Shown one piece after another: positions 48,431 to 57,238 of a stretch of DNA of 64,000 nt (position 1 is the first letter of the stretch; each line of letters opens with the position of its first letter). The position numbers and the translations under genes were made by a program. The stretch covers positions 5,748,154-5,812,153 of the forward strand of contig NZ_KI632511.1 in the NCBI RefSeq assembly GCF_000504285.1, written 5' to 3'. This stretch comes from Actinospica robiniae DSM 44927 (GTDB taxonomy: Bacteria > Actinomycetota > Actinomycetes > Streptomycetales > Catenulisporaceae). The notes beneath the pieces were generated by a model. It saw only the letters and a program-made list of their open reading frames with translations, was not told the DNA's origin and made no database searches.

Positions 48431-48829
48431 TCACTGGTCGGACAGATACCGGTGGGCGAGCGCGAGAATGTGCTGCTGCTGTCCCGGGGTGATCGATTCC
48501 AGGTAGCCGCCGAACTCGGCCGTGCGCACTGCTGTGGCTTTGCGCAGGGCGGCGAACACCAGTCGCAGCACGGCGATCTCGGTGGCGGGAGTGCTTCGGA
48601 TGCCGGCGAGCTCGAAGGCGGGAGCGGTGTGTGCGAGTAGCAGCCAGTGCAGGTCGGGGTGCACCAGCGGAAGGCTGCTTTGGGAGAGCTGGGCGCGGTG
48701 GTGATACGCCAGGGCCGTGACATAGGCGGCTGCGTCGTATACCTGGGTGCGAGTAGGCGGCACGGGTCCGGGACGCGGCGGCGGGGGCGGCTCCTGCGCG
48801 TGCTGTGTCTCGCTGCTGGGATCGGTCAT
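48431..48829 (-). CDS. hypothetical protein of the mobile-element region
   Basis: This is 132 aa from the ATG at 48,829 (MTDPSSET). A Pro-rich N-terminal stretch is followed by a helical domain (VYDAAAYVTALAYHHRAQL; ATEIAVLRLVFAALRKA; then ITPGQQQHILALAHRYL). No family is recognised. The longer frame reaching 49,279 is mostly a shadow of the DUF317 gene and was not used. Confidence 0.5.
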   Translation of the reverse strand: MTDPSSETQHAQEPPPPPRPGPVPPTRTQVYDAAAYVTALAYHHRAQLSQSSLPLVHPDLHWLLLAHTAPAFELAGIRSTPATEIAVLRLVFAALRKATAVRTAEFGGYLESITPGQQQHILALAHRYLSDQ

Positions 48830-48995
48830 GCCATGACTCCAGGAAAGTGTGATGCGAACAGGGAAAAGGGCGGCGAGGACGACAAGGGCGGCCAGCCCGG
48901 GTGTCGCGGGCAGCTGATATCCGGCCGCATGAGGTGTCCTGCTGCCTGCGGCGTGGTGCTGGTGGGCCGGGGCGGGGCCCCGGCGGGCCGCCCCC

Positions 48996-49030
48996 GCCGT
49001 GCGGCGACGTGAGGTCGCGGGCCGCACGGC
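48996..49030. terminator. 10-bp GC-rich inverted repeat
   Basis: GCCGTGCGGC (48,996-49,005) and GCCGCACGGC (49,021-49,030) are perfectly complementary with a 15-base loop, 24 bases past the DUF317 stop. Probable terminator. Confidence 0.45.
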
Positions 49031-49053
49031 GAGGGCGGAAAACTCCGGGCTTG

Positions 49054-49608
49054 TTACTGCCCGGCAGCGGTGGCCTGGGCTGATTCCGGCTGTGTGTCCG
49101 GCTCCGCCTGCTCTTCCGCCTGTGCCGGGGTGGTTCCGGTGATGATCTGGACACTGACCCGGGTCTCGGCCGGGTCGGCGTCGGCGCGATCGGGGTCCAG
49201 GCCGCCCGGGATGGCCAGGGCCTTGATGAAGGCGGCGATGGCCTCGGCCGGGCAGTTGTCCCCGAACTGCGCGCGCCATCCGCCGCGCGGGGCCTCGGGG
49301 TCGGTGTAGGTGACCAGCCAGAGTCCGCCCATCGGGTTGCCCGCGTAGCGGGCGGACTCGGGCCCGAACTCGATGCGCAGCCGCTCATCCGGGCTCACAA
49401 CCCAGCTCATCTCGTTCTCGTCCGCACCGCGTCGGAAGCCGGCCTCGGCACCGGCGTTCAGAGCGGACTCGGGCAGTCCGCAACCGGCCGCGTAGGCGGG
49501 CACCGTGCGCGCGGGGGCCTCGACGGTGTCAGCCGGGGCGGCTTCCGTGGTGGTGTCGGGCGTGCCGGTGCGGCGGCCGGTGCGGGCGGGGGTACGGGTA
49601 GCAGTCAT
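49054..49608 (-). CDS. DUF317-type protein
   Basis: This is 184 aa. After a Thr/Ala-rich N-terminus, residues ~65-150 carry the DUF317 pattern: SWVVSPDERLRIEFGPES, then WLVTYTDPEAPRGGWRAQF, then CPAEAIAAFIKALA. These domains are common on actinobacterial conjugative plasmids and integrative elements; their role is unknown. The C-terminal tail is Gln/Ala/Glu-rich. It is a monocistronic unit between two hairpins. Confidence 0.7.
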   Translation of the reverse strand: MTATRTPARTGRRTGTPDTTTEAAPADTVEAPARTVPAYAAGCGLPESALNAGAEAGFRRGADENEMSWVVSPDERLRIEFGPESARYAGNPMGGLWLVTYTDPEAPRGGWRAQFGDNCPAEAIAAFIKALAIPGGLDPDRADADPAETRVSVQIITGTTPAQAEEQAEPDTQPESAQATAAGQ

Positions 49609-49811
49609 GACAGGACATTCCTTTACTGGTTGATGGGGTGCTGGGGTGAACCCGTCGCCGGACCTTGTCCTGCGGGCAGGGTCGGGCGCGGTGACGGGAG
49701 ACAGGGGGCCGCGACGCGGCTGGGCGGCGCACCAGATCGGCTGGATGGATGGGCGCGCCGAGGAGGAGAGACGTGCTGGGGAGATAAGAGCCAGGCAGGT
49801 AGGGTACGACC

Positions 49812-49850
49812 GGACCGGGCGCGCCTATTTGGGTTAGGCGCGGCCGGTTC
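49812..49850. terminator. 15-bp hairpin with one mismatch
   Basis: GGACCGGGCGCGCCTA pairs with TAGGCGCGGCCGGTTC around a 7-base loop, with one G-G mismatch and one G-T pair, between the wHTH gene stop (49,869) and the DUF317 start. Confidence 0.5.
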
Positions 49851-49868
49851 CGTGTACGTCGTCCTTGG

Positions 49869-50483
49869 CTATGCGGCCTCGGGGGCGTCCTCGGTGCTCT
49901 CGGCCGGTGTGGTGTCGGCCGCTGTGGTGGGCGCGGCGGCGGGCGCCGCGTAGCGGCGGGGGTGCTCGCTCGTCATGGCGAGCTCGCCCCGGTTGATCAG
50001 GCCGCTGATGGCGGCGCCAGTGGCACCGGTCCCGTTGCCCAGCTCGTGAGCCAGTTCGGTCACGGTGAACTGTGCGCCCGGGCTGGCGGCGAACACTTCC
50101 AGGATCCGTGCGCCGATCGAGCCGGGGCGCGTGCCGCCACCCGTGCCAGTCGCCGCAGGGCGAGGAGCCGTGGCCACGGTGCGCGGCGGGCGGCCCGGCC
50201 CGGTGCCCAGGCCAAGGGCCGCGCCCATGGCCCGGTGCATGATCGAGAGCGTATCGGCGTCCGGGGCGGCGGAAGTCAGCAACTGGCAGAGCATGCCGAT
50301 CAGTTCCGCCGTCGGCTCGGCAGCCGTGACCGCCTCCATCAGGATGCCGGTCAACCCGGCGGGGGCGGCGGCCTCCCCGTTGGTGTAGGGAGCCATCGCC
50401 GCAGTGAACGCGGCGCGGATGGGCGCGGCCATGGCCACGTAGGGGTCGGCCGGGGTAGCTGTGGGGGCGGTCGTCTGGGTCAT
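49869..50483 (-). CDS. winged-helix protein of the conjugative-element region
   Basis: This is 204 aa. A helical N-terminal half (residues ~10-90) is joined by a Pro/Gly/Arg linker to a winged helix (~125-180: ILEVFAASPGAQFTVTELAH, GATGAAISGLINRGELAM). The tail is Ala/Pro/Thr-rich. Similar two-part proteins occur in actinobacterial ICEs next to DUF317 genes. It is probably a transcriptional regulator or partition-like DNA-binding factor. Confidence 0.6.
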   Translation of the reverse strand: MTQTTAPTATPADPYVAMAAPIRAAFTAAMAPYTNGEAAAPAGLTGILMEAVTAAEPTAELIGMLCQLLTSAAPDADTLSIMHRAMGAALGLGTGPGRPPRTVATAPRPAATGTGGGTRPGSIGARILEVFAASPGAQFTVTELAHELGNGTGATGAAISGLINRGELAMTSEHPRRYAAPAAAPTTAADTTPAESTEDAPEAA

Positions 50484-51230
50484 GTCAGTACTCGCTTTCC
50501 GTCTTGTTTCGGGCCGGTCGGGTTAACCGGTGCCATGGACGCTATTCCCGTGCAATTAACGAAGTCAACTGATACGGGTACGTCCTTCGGGTGATTCTCG
50601 GAAACGCCGGGAAATAGGGAATTCCGGGCTCCGAGTATCAGTGTTCGGCCTCGCCCGGCTCGTCGCGGGATCCGGCTCGGCTCGGGCTCGTCGCGGCGCC
50701 GGCCGCGCCGGCGGACTGGAGGGGGCGGGGATCAGGACAGAGGGGATGCGAGCGGCCTCAGTGCGCTGGAGACTGTGTGCGCGGGGCGGACTGGATCGCG
50801 TGGATAGGTCGTCTATGACCTATCAGCCCCGGCCGGGCGCGCCGTGCACATAGCCAATGAGCTGTACGTATGCAGACACCTGCCCCTCCTTCAGGATCGA
50901 GGAGGCCAGGGTGGCGCTCAGCGCCGGGCTCAGGGTGGAGGTCAGGGAGGGCGGGGTCCGGGTAACCGCACATTGATTCGCTCCTGCGTTCCTTCCCGGT
51001 CTCAGTCACCTGTTGCCAGCGGCTACGGCCCTGCGACTCGGGCGCGCCGCAAGCCCGGGGGCGTTTGGAGCGGCAGCCTATTTAGTGTTCGCCCCGATTT
51101 ACCGGGGCCCCGCTTTATGTTTTCGACGATAGCGGTCCGCCGGATATTCCGGGTGCGCAATTACCCCCGGTCGGCGAAGGTTCTTCACGGCGAATTCCGT
51201 GGGCGGCGGCGCGTAACACGGCGCGCGCGG
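50484..51230. other. 747-base non-coding region with inverted repeats
   Basis: No convincing gene. It holds GATAGGTC/GACCTATC (50,803-50,824; 8-bp perfect arms, 6-base loop), possibly an operator. GCCCCG/CGGGGC (51,091-51,108) lies 120 bases past the lytic transglycosylase stop, perhaps as its terminator. The AT-richer stretch at 50,545-50,620 just upstream of the wHTH gene is the likely promoter zone for the minus strand. Confidence 0.5.
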
Positions 51231-51797
51231 TCATTCCTTGGTGGGTCTACAGATACGGGGATGTGCGGTGAGGAAATGCTGGAGGGACTCCGCTGTCCGA
51301 GCCCATTTCTGGTAGGCGGTGGGCAGGGCGGAGTGCTGCACGGCCTGGGCGGCCTTCCACAGTGGGATGCTCCACCAGCCTGGGACGCGCTGGAGGTGGC
51401 GGTAGAACTGCTGCGCGGCGTAGGCGGGGTTCATGATCTGTTGGGGTGTGCCCCAGCCCTGGGACGGGCGTTGCTGGAACAGGCCCAGGCTGTCGCGGTC
51501 GCCGTGGTCGAGGTTCTCAAGGCTCGACTCCTGCATCGCCGTGGCCAGCGCGATTACGACTGCGCGGTCCGCCGGCTCGATGCCGTCGTCGAGGGCGACC
51601 TGGCTGATGACGGCGGCGTTGGCAGCCTGTTGTGCGGTCAGGTTCAGCCCGCCGCCGTGGATGCCGCCGTCGAGGCGGCAGACGACCGAGCCGTAGTCGC
51701 CGCTCAGCTGCGGAGCGCGCAGGCTGCTGTCGCCGGAGCCGAGCAGCCCACCGGTAACCAAGCTGAGGACCGCGGCCGCCGCGGCTGCGATCAGCAG

Positions 51798-51803
51798 CAG
51801 GAA
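51798..51803. repeat. left target-site duplication (CAGGAA)
   Basis: CAGGAA here and at 53,639-53,644 flank the IS1182-family element. They may be seven bases (CAGGAAG) if one terminal base of the element is assigned to the target. Confidence 0.7.
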
Positions 51804-53638
51804 GACCCTGGTGGTTTATTCGGCAGGGTTCTGATCTCGTAGGGTTGCCTGGCGGGCGGCTTGTCTCCGATCTTCGCCTGCGGGGAGGATGAGGGTCGTG
51901 TCGATGCAGCCCGCGCCGTGGCCGGAGCCGGATCCGCAGGTTGCTGCGGCGATCAAGGCGATCTACCGGCGCAAGGTGCTGCCGTTGGCGGTGCAGGTCA
52001 GGGACATGCTCGGGGAGGTGTTCCCGGATGAGGGGTTCGTGGCGGGGTTCGGGGTGCGGGGTCGGCCGGGCTATTCGCCGGGGCGCCTTGCGCTGGTGAG
52101 CGTGTTTCAGATGGCGCAGAAGCTGACCGATCGGCAGGCTGCGGAGGCGGCGGGCCGGGATCTGTCGTGGAAGTACGCGCTCGGGCTGGGGCTGGATGAT
52201 CCCGGATTCGATCACAGCGTGCTGCCGGAGTTCCGTTCCCGGGTGCTCGAAGGTGGGCTCGAGCAGCATCTGTTGGACGTGCTGCTGGTCGCGTTGGTGG
52301 AGCGGGGCCTGGTCAAGGCGGGTGGGAAGCAGCGTACGGATTCCACGCATGTGGTCTCGGCGGTGCGGGATTTGAACCGGCTGGAGCTGGCCGGGGAGTC
52401 GGTGCGGGCCGCGGCCGAAGCCCTCGTCGCGGCGGCTCCGGGGTGGTTCGCGTCCGAGTTCGATGTCGCGGGTTGGTCGGCGCGCTACGGGCGGCGGATC
52501 GATTCTTGGCGTCTGCCGACCTCGCAAACCAAACGCGACCAGCTCACGGCCGACTACGGCCAGGACGGGTTCGCCCTGGTCAACGCCGTGTACGCGGCCT
52601 CGGCGCCGGTGTGGCTGCGTGAAATTCCGGCGGTGGGGGTGTTGCGGCGGGTGCTGCTGCAGAACTACTACGTGTACGAGGAGGAGACCGGGAAGCAGGT
52701 GATCAGACGGCGGGATGCGGAGAAGGACGGCATCCCGCCGGCCCCATCGCGGATCGCCTCCCCCTATGATCCCGAGGCCCGGTGGGCGGCCAAAGGCGAT
52801 GACCTGTTCTGGTGCGGCTACAAGGTCCATCTGACCGAGACCTGCGACTGGCCGGATGAGCCTGCTCCCGGCGATGCCTCCCGCAGGCTGGATCCGCCGA
52901 ACATCATCACCAACGTCGCCACCACGAACGCGACCGTGCCGGATGTGGCGATGACCGCGCAGGTCCACACCATGCTCGCCGATCGGGGCCTGACCCCGGC
53001 CGAGCACTACCTCGATTCCGGCTACCCGTCTGCGGCTCTGGTGCTCTCGTCCAAGGCCGAGCACGGGATCGACCTGGTCACCCCTCTGCTGGCCGACACC
53101 TCGGCGCAGGCCAAAGCCGGTGCCGGATACGACCGGTCGGCCTTCACCTTCGACTTCGGCGCCCGGAGTGCGACCTGCCCGCAAGGCCAGAGCAGCTCAG
53201 CGTGGACCCCATGCGTCCAGAACGGCACCGCGAAGATCGTCGTGACGTTCCCGGCGGCCGGCTGCATCCGATGCCCGGCCCGAGACCTGTGCACCCGCCG
53301 CAAGAAAGGCGGCCGACAAGTCACCGTGCCCCAGCGAGAAGTCCACGAGCTCCAGCTCAAAGCCCGCGCCGACCAGTCGACCAAGGCCTGGCAGGCCCGA
53401 TACGCCCTCCGCGCCGGAGTCGAGGGCACCATCAACCAGGCCATCGACCTCGGGATCCGCCGGACACGCTACCGAGGCATCGACAAGACCCGACTACACC
53501 ACGTCCTGACCGCATGCGCTATCAACCTGATCCGCCTCGACGCCTACTGGAACGGCCAGATTCTCGACCGAACCAGAACAAGTCACCTCGGCCGCCTCGA
53601 ACTCTCACTTATCGCCTGACGAATAAACCACCAGGGTC
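51804..53638 (+). mobile_element. complete IS1182-family insertion sequence, 1,835 bp
   Basis: The ends are perfect 19-bp inverted repeats (GACCCTGGTGGTTTATTCG), continuing with CAGG after one mismatch. CAGGAA is duplicated on both sides. The single transposase gene fills the element. The intact ends, target duplication and full-length transposase point to a recent, potentially active insertion. Confidence 0.85.
51889..53619 (+). CDS. IS1182-family transposase
   Basis: This is up to 576 aa from the ATG at 51,889; a GTG three codons in or an ATG at 51,904 are alternatives better spaced from GGGGAGG. The N-terminal domain is typical of IS1182 (RGRPGYSPGRLALVSVFQM, LTDRQAAEAAGRDLSWKYAL). DDE residues are visible in QRTDSTHVV, HYLDSGYPSA and RAGVEGTINQA. 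Cys pairs (CIRCPARDLC) form the small zinc region between them. The protein ends 20 bases before the right end of the element. Confidence 0.9.
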   Translation: MRVVSMQPAPWPEPDPQVAAAIKAIYRRKVLPLAVQVRDMLGEVFPDEGFVAGFGVRGRPGYSPGRLALVSVFQMAQKLTDRQAAEAAGRDLSWKYALGLGLDDPGFDHSVLPEFRSRVLEGGLEQHLLDVLLVALVERGLVKAGGKQRTDSTHVVSAVRDLNRLELAGESVRAAAEALVAAAPGWFASEFDVAGWSARYGRRIDSWRLPTSQTKRDQLTADYGQDGFALVNAVYAASAPVWLREIPAVGVLRRVLLQNYYVYEEETGKQVIRRRDAEKDGIPPAPSRIASPYDPEARWAAKGDDLFWCGYKVHLTETCDWPDEPAPGDASRRLDPPNIITNVATTNATVPDVAMTAQVHTMLADRGLTPAEHYLDSGYPSAALVLSSKAEHGIDLVTPLLADTSAQAKAGAGYDRSAFTFDFGARSATCPQGQSSSAWTPCVQNGTAKIVVTFPAAGCIRCPARDLCTRRKKGGRQVTVPQREVHELQLKARADQSTKAWQARYALRAGVEGTINQAIDLGIRRTRYRGIDKTRLHHVLTACAINLIRLDAYWNGQILDRTRTSHLGRLELSLIA

Positions 53639-53644
53639 CAGGAA
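53639..53644. repeat. right target-site duplication (CAGGAA)
   Basis: Second copy of the six-base duplication flanking the IS1182-family element. Confidence 0.7.
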
Positions 53645-53708
53645 GCAAAAGACGAGCGTACCGGCGGCGATCCCGGCTCTAGCGAGCACGCACATCTCCC
53701 TGGGGCGG

Positions 53709-54716
53709 CTACCGCTGGCTGGTGAGTTTCGGCGCGATCGGGATCGGGGCGCGCACCGCACGGTCACCCAGCAGCGGGGGGAGAAGCTTGATCCCTCGGT
53801 TCGTGAAGTGGCTCGGGATCTGCGGGAGCATCAGGCGCGTGTCGGTTCCGATCGGCCTCCAGGCCGGCCCGGCCAGCTGCTCGCCGAGTTCGTGGATCTG
53901 CGCAGTGAGGCGTTCGGCGGGCGCGGTGACGGTGGTGACGATCGGCAGCCCGGCCGCGTCCGGGATCCTCGCGAGCCGCCCGTGCAGCCGGTGCTCGCGT
54001 TCCGCGTCGGGCAGCTGGATCAGGATCGGGCGGTGCCCTCCGTAGGCGGCCGCGTAGCGCGCGTATCCCACGTGCTTCTCGGCCAACTGCGGCAGGTGCT
54101 CGCTGCCGGTGTCGTGTTCGAAGAAGAACCCGAACCCCTTCTCCGTCGCCGGGTCGCGGTGCACGGCGTAGGCGTCGGGGCGGATCAGATCCCCCCACAG
54201 GCCCGTGCACGTGTACTGGTTCCACCACGCGGCGAGCTGCCCGCGCGCGGCGAGGGAGACGAGCGCGTCGGTCAGCCCGATGGTGTGCGCCAGATCCGGG
54301 CGCGCACCCTGGCGCAGGAGCTTGGCGTGGTTGTAGCCGTATTCCTTCGGCGTCATGTCGTGTGCCGCCGCCGCCAGCAGCGCGCCGCGCGGGCCGAGGA
54401 TGTAGCGGTAGCACTGCGCCCCGCACCACGATGCGCTGAGCGTCCGGAACCGGTCGAGTAGGCCGAGCTCGCGCAGCTGGGACAAGCGGTAGTTCATCGT
54501 GCGGGCGCGGGTGAAGGCCAGGGCGTGGATCTGCATCGCAGTCAGCAGCCGGTGCTCACCCAGCATCGCCAGCAGCCACCGATCCCGCGGTGTCGTGCGA
54601 AACAGCAGATAGGCCAGACCGTCGACGGGCGCCGGATAATTGCTCGAGCCACCGCGTCCTTTCGTGGCCGGGTTGAGAGGGATGGCCGCCTCGGTGCCAG
54701 CATCGGTGCGGGTCAT
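53709..54716 (-). CDS. replication-relaxation family protein
   Basis: This is 335 aa; the ATG overlaps the coupling-protein stop (ATGA). It shows the replication-relaxation (PF13814-like) pattern of actinobacterial mobile elements: an N-terminal winged helix (HRLLTAMQIHALAFTRA; YRLSQLRELGLLDRF), then WNQYTCTGLWGDLIRPDAYA and FFFEHDTGSEHLPQL. Family members are linked to plasmid replication and transfer. The position directly after TraG/VirD4 suggests a role in processing or loading DNA for transfer. Confidence 0.82.
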   Translation of the reverse strand: MTRTDAGTEAAIPLNPATKGRGGSSNYPAPVDGLAYLLFRTTPRDRWLLAMLGEHRLLTAMQIHALAFTRARTMNYRLSQLRELGLLDRFRTLSASWCGAQCYRYILGPRGALLAAAAHDMTPKEYGYNHAKLLRQGARPDLAHTIGLTDALVSLAARGQLAAWWNQYTCTGLWGDLIRPDAYAVHRDPATEKGFGFFFEHDTGSEHLPQLAEKHVGYARYAAAYGGHRPILIQLPDAEREHRLHGRLARIPDAAGLPIVTTVTAPAERLTAQIHELGEQLAGPAWRPIGTDTRLMLPQIPSHFTNRGIKLLPPLLGDRAVRAPIPIAPKLTSQR

Positions 54717-57205
54717 GCGGATACCTCCTGCTCGGTGGTGCCGCTAGCGCCGGTGGTGCCGGGGGTTTCGGCTGGGATGTCGTTGCCGGTCAGTCGCGTG
54801 CGCAGTTCGGCTGCGCGGCCGGGGATGGCCGGTGGCATGGGCCTGGTCGCCAGCGTGCACGCGGGCTGTTCGGCTCCGGCGACCACGAGCCGGACGGCGG
54901 CCTGGTAGGCGCCGAGGCGCGCGAGGTCGTGTTCGCCGAGGTTGGGGTAGGTGTGTTTGGCGAGCTTCGCGGCGTCCTCGGGCGAGGCGTTGAAGTAGAT
55001 CTTGTTGCGGGCGTTGGCGGAGATCGCTTCGCGCATCGCGGCCGGCAGCTGCACGAGGTCCTGGTGCGCGAGAATGAGCGAGAGCCGGTAGCCGCGCGCC
55101 TCGGCGAGCATGTCCTCGACCCGCAGCGGAAGGTTGAGGTAGGTGTGCGCCTCATCGACGACCAGCGCCGCGTCCGGCCGGTCCGAGTCCGGGTGCATCC
55201 CCGCGCGGGCGGTGGCTCCCTGCCAGGTCTTGGCGATCAGGAAGCTGCCGAGCAGCCGCGAGGTCTCCTCCCCGAGCACGCCCTTGGGCAGCCGAGCGAG
55301 CAGCAGCCCGCCGGAGAGCACCGCCTGGATGTCGATATCGGTGGGACCCGAGGCGATGACCTTGGCTGGGTAGTCGCGCATGAGGAACCCGCGCAACTTG
55401 TTGAGCAGCGGCGCCGTCAGCTGGGCGCGGGCGGCCTCGGAGTGCTGCTCGTAGCCCGCCCAGAAGTTGAGCAGCACCCGGTGCCGGTCGTGGCGCAGCG
55501 CGTCGGTGTAGCGCCGGCGGATCCGCGCGTCCGTCAGCAGCTCCGGCACCTCGGCCAGGGTCGGGAACGGCAGGTCCGCACGGGCCCGGTCCGCCTGCAT
55601 CAGCGTCAGGCACGCGGCGCGCAGCAGGTCGTCTGTGCGCGGCCCCCAGAACCCGGCGTAGATCTTCGAGAAGATCCCGACGAGGTGGTCGGTGGCCAGG
55701 TACGGCTCCGCGCCGTCGAGCATGTTCACCCGCGGCACCGGCACGCTCTCGTCGCATGGGTCGAACAGCACGATCGGGCGCTCGAGCGCCGCGGACGGTA
55801 GCCGATCGAGGACGTTGGTCACCAGGTCGCCCATCGGATCGATCACGACCTGGCCGCGCCCGGCCGCGGCATCCTGCAGGATCAGGTTCACCAGCAGCGT
55901 GGATTTACCCGACCCGGTCTTACCCAGCATGTGCACGTGCTGGCGCGCATCGGCCACCGGCAACGCGACCGCACGCGGCGGACCGGCGTCCGCGTCGCCG
56001 AGCACCTTCGCGCCGCCGCCGGTGCCCGTGGGAAGGGCCGGGGCGGGCGGGGTCGAGCGGGCGCCGGCTCTGGTCAGGCCGGGGGCATTGACGTCCCAGG
56101 GCAGATGCGCGAGCGCGGCGAGCTCGGCGACCGAGTAGAGCTGGCCACGGCCCATGTCACGCGACCGGATGCGGCGGGCGGGACCCGCGAGTGTGCGGCG
56201 GCGCAGGAAGTTGCGGTCCGCATACACGCAGGTGGCCGACGCCAGGGCGTGCGCGGTACCGCGCGCCTGGGCCATCGCAACCGGGTCGCAGGTGCGGCGC
56301 CGCACGCGCTGACTCGGATTCGCGCCGGCCCGATCGGTGCCCGGGACAACAGCCGCGTAGCGGATCTCCGCCTCATACAGCGGGCCGGCGAGCTTGCCGG
56401 CGGCCGCGCGGGCGTCGGCGGCCAGGCGCGCGTCCATGAACGCTCCCGGCGCGACCTCCATACGGCCCGGGCTGATGGTGTCGAAGAGCATGGATCTGGT
56501 CGTCGTGTTCCGCTTGCCCTCCAGGCTGCGCAACCGGTGGCGCGCCCGCGCGACCCGCCAGGACGATGCGGGCCGCGCCAGCACCTGCACGCATGCGCCC
56601 TGGCCCGCTCCCAGCGCGGTCCCCGCGCCGATCAGCGCACGCAACGGATCCGCGTCGTGTTTGACATTCAGCGGCAGCGCCTCGGTGCGCGCGAGCACCA
56701 GCCGCCCGCCGGTGACCGCGTCGCCGGGGCCCGCCGGAGACAACGGGGAGACGGGCAGCGGCAGCGCTTTGGCACGGGCGCCGGGCCACGCAGCCTCGAT
56801 CGCGCGCTCGACCATGCGTGGCGGGACACACCCCGGCACCCACATTCGGATCGCCAGTTCCCGGCCGGTGAACACGTACTCGAACGCGACGTGCGGCTGG
56901 CCGTGCACCAGCCGCGCGAGGCGCGGACGGTGCAACCCGAGCAGATTGCTCCACAGCGTGACCGCGCCTGACGGCGATGACTCGGGCGGGCAGGCGATCT
57001 CCAGCACACGCGCGCCGGTCAGCAACCGGTTTCTCTTGTGGCGCCGCATCCGGCTCACGGCTGCGGTAGCGCCGTACGCCGCGACTGCAGCCGTGGTCGA
57101 GATCTGCGGCCAGTCGCGTGCGGCCAGGGCGTTGGCTGCGCACAGTGCGGAGGTGAGCCAGCCGCCTGGCACGGTCGCGGTAAACGTCTCGATGTGTAGG
57201 TGCAT
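54713..57205 (-). CDS. TraG/VirD4-like type IV coupling protein
   Basis: This is 830 aa. An N-terminal region with weak hydrophobic segments is followed by the motor: Walker A LGKTGSGKSTLLV (near residue 428), VVIDPMGDLVTNV, and Walker B ALVVDEAHTYLNLP (near 680) followed by LILAHQDLVQLP, which is typical of TraG/TrwB coupling ATPases. It hands the DNA-protein substrate to the transfer channel at the membrane. It lies 33 bases after virB4. A VirB4-like or DUF87 ATPase is an alternative name, but the motifs after Walker B fit coupling proteins better. Confidence 0.8.
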   Translation of the reverse strand: MHLHIETFTATVPGGWLTSALCAANALAARDWPQISTTAAVAAYGATAAVSRMRRHKRNRLLTGARVLEIACPPESSPSGAVTLWSNLLGLHRPRLARLVHGQPHVAFEYVFTGRELAIRMWVPGCVPPRMVERAIEAAWPGARAKALPLPVSPLSPAGPGDAVTGGRLVLARTEALPLNVKHDADPLRALIGAGTALGAGQGACVQVLARPASSWRVARARHRLRSLEGKRNTTTRSMLFDTISPGRMEVAPGAFMDARLAADARAAAGKLAGPLYEAEIRYAAVVPGTDRAGANPSQRVRRRTCDPVAMAQARGTAHALASATCVYADRNFLRRRTLAGPARRIRSRDMGRGQLYSVAELAALAHLPWDVNAPGLTRAGARSTPPAPALPTGTGGGAKVLGDADAGPPRAVALPVADARQHVHMLGKTGSGKSTLLVNLILQDAAAGRGQVVIDPMGDLVTNVLDRLPSAALERPIVLFDPCDESVPVPRVNMLDGAEPYLATDHLVGIFSKIYAGFWGPRTDDLLRAACLTLMQADRARADLPFPTLAEVPELLTDARIRRRYTDALRHDRHRVLLNFWAGYEQHSEAARAQLTAPLLNKLRGFLMRDYPAKVIASGPTDIDIQAVLSGGLLLARLPKGVLGEETSRLLGSFLIAKTWQGATARAGMHPDSDRPDAALVVDEAHTYLNLPLRVEDMLAEARGYRLSLILAHQDLVQLPAAMREAISANARNKIYFNASPEDAAKLAKHTYPNLGEHDLARLGAYQAAVRLVVAGAEQPACTLATRPMPPAIPGRAAELRTRLTGNDIPAETPGTTGASGTTEQEVSA

Positions 57206-57238
57206 CGCGATACGTCCTTGTCTGTTCGGGCCTTCGGT

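Larger units (their letters stand above)
51231..53695 (-). pseudogene. lytic transglycosylase-like gene split by an IS1182-family element
   Basis: The start lies near 53,695 (ATG; a GTG six bases later is spaced better from GGGAG). Coding runs to 53,639 and resumes at 51,803. Deleting the insertion and one copy of the duplicated CAGGAA restores one frame: a membrane anchor (AGIAAGTLVFCFLLLIAAAA) joined to a ~165-residue domain with ATAMQESSLENLDHG, GLFQQRPSQGWG and IMNPAYAAQQFYRHL, typical of SLT/NlpC-associated transglycosylases that open peptidoglycan for conjugation machines. The gene directly follows the replication-relaxation gene. A downstream start could still express a soluble domain without its anchor. 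Confidence 0.75.
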
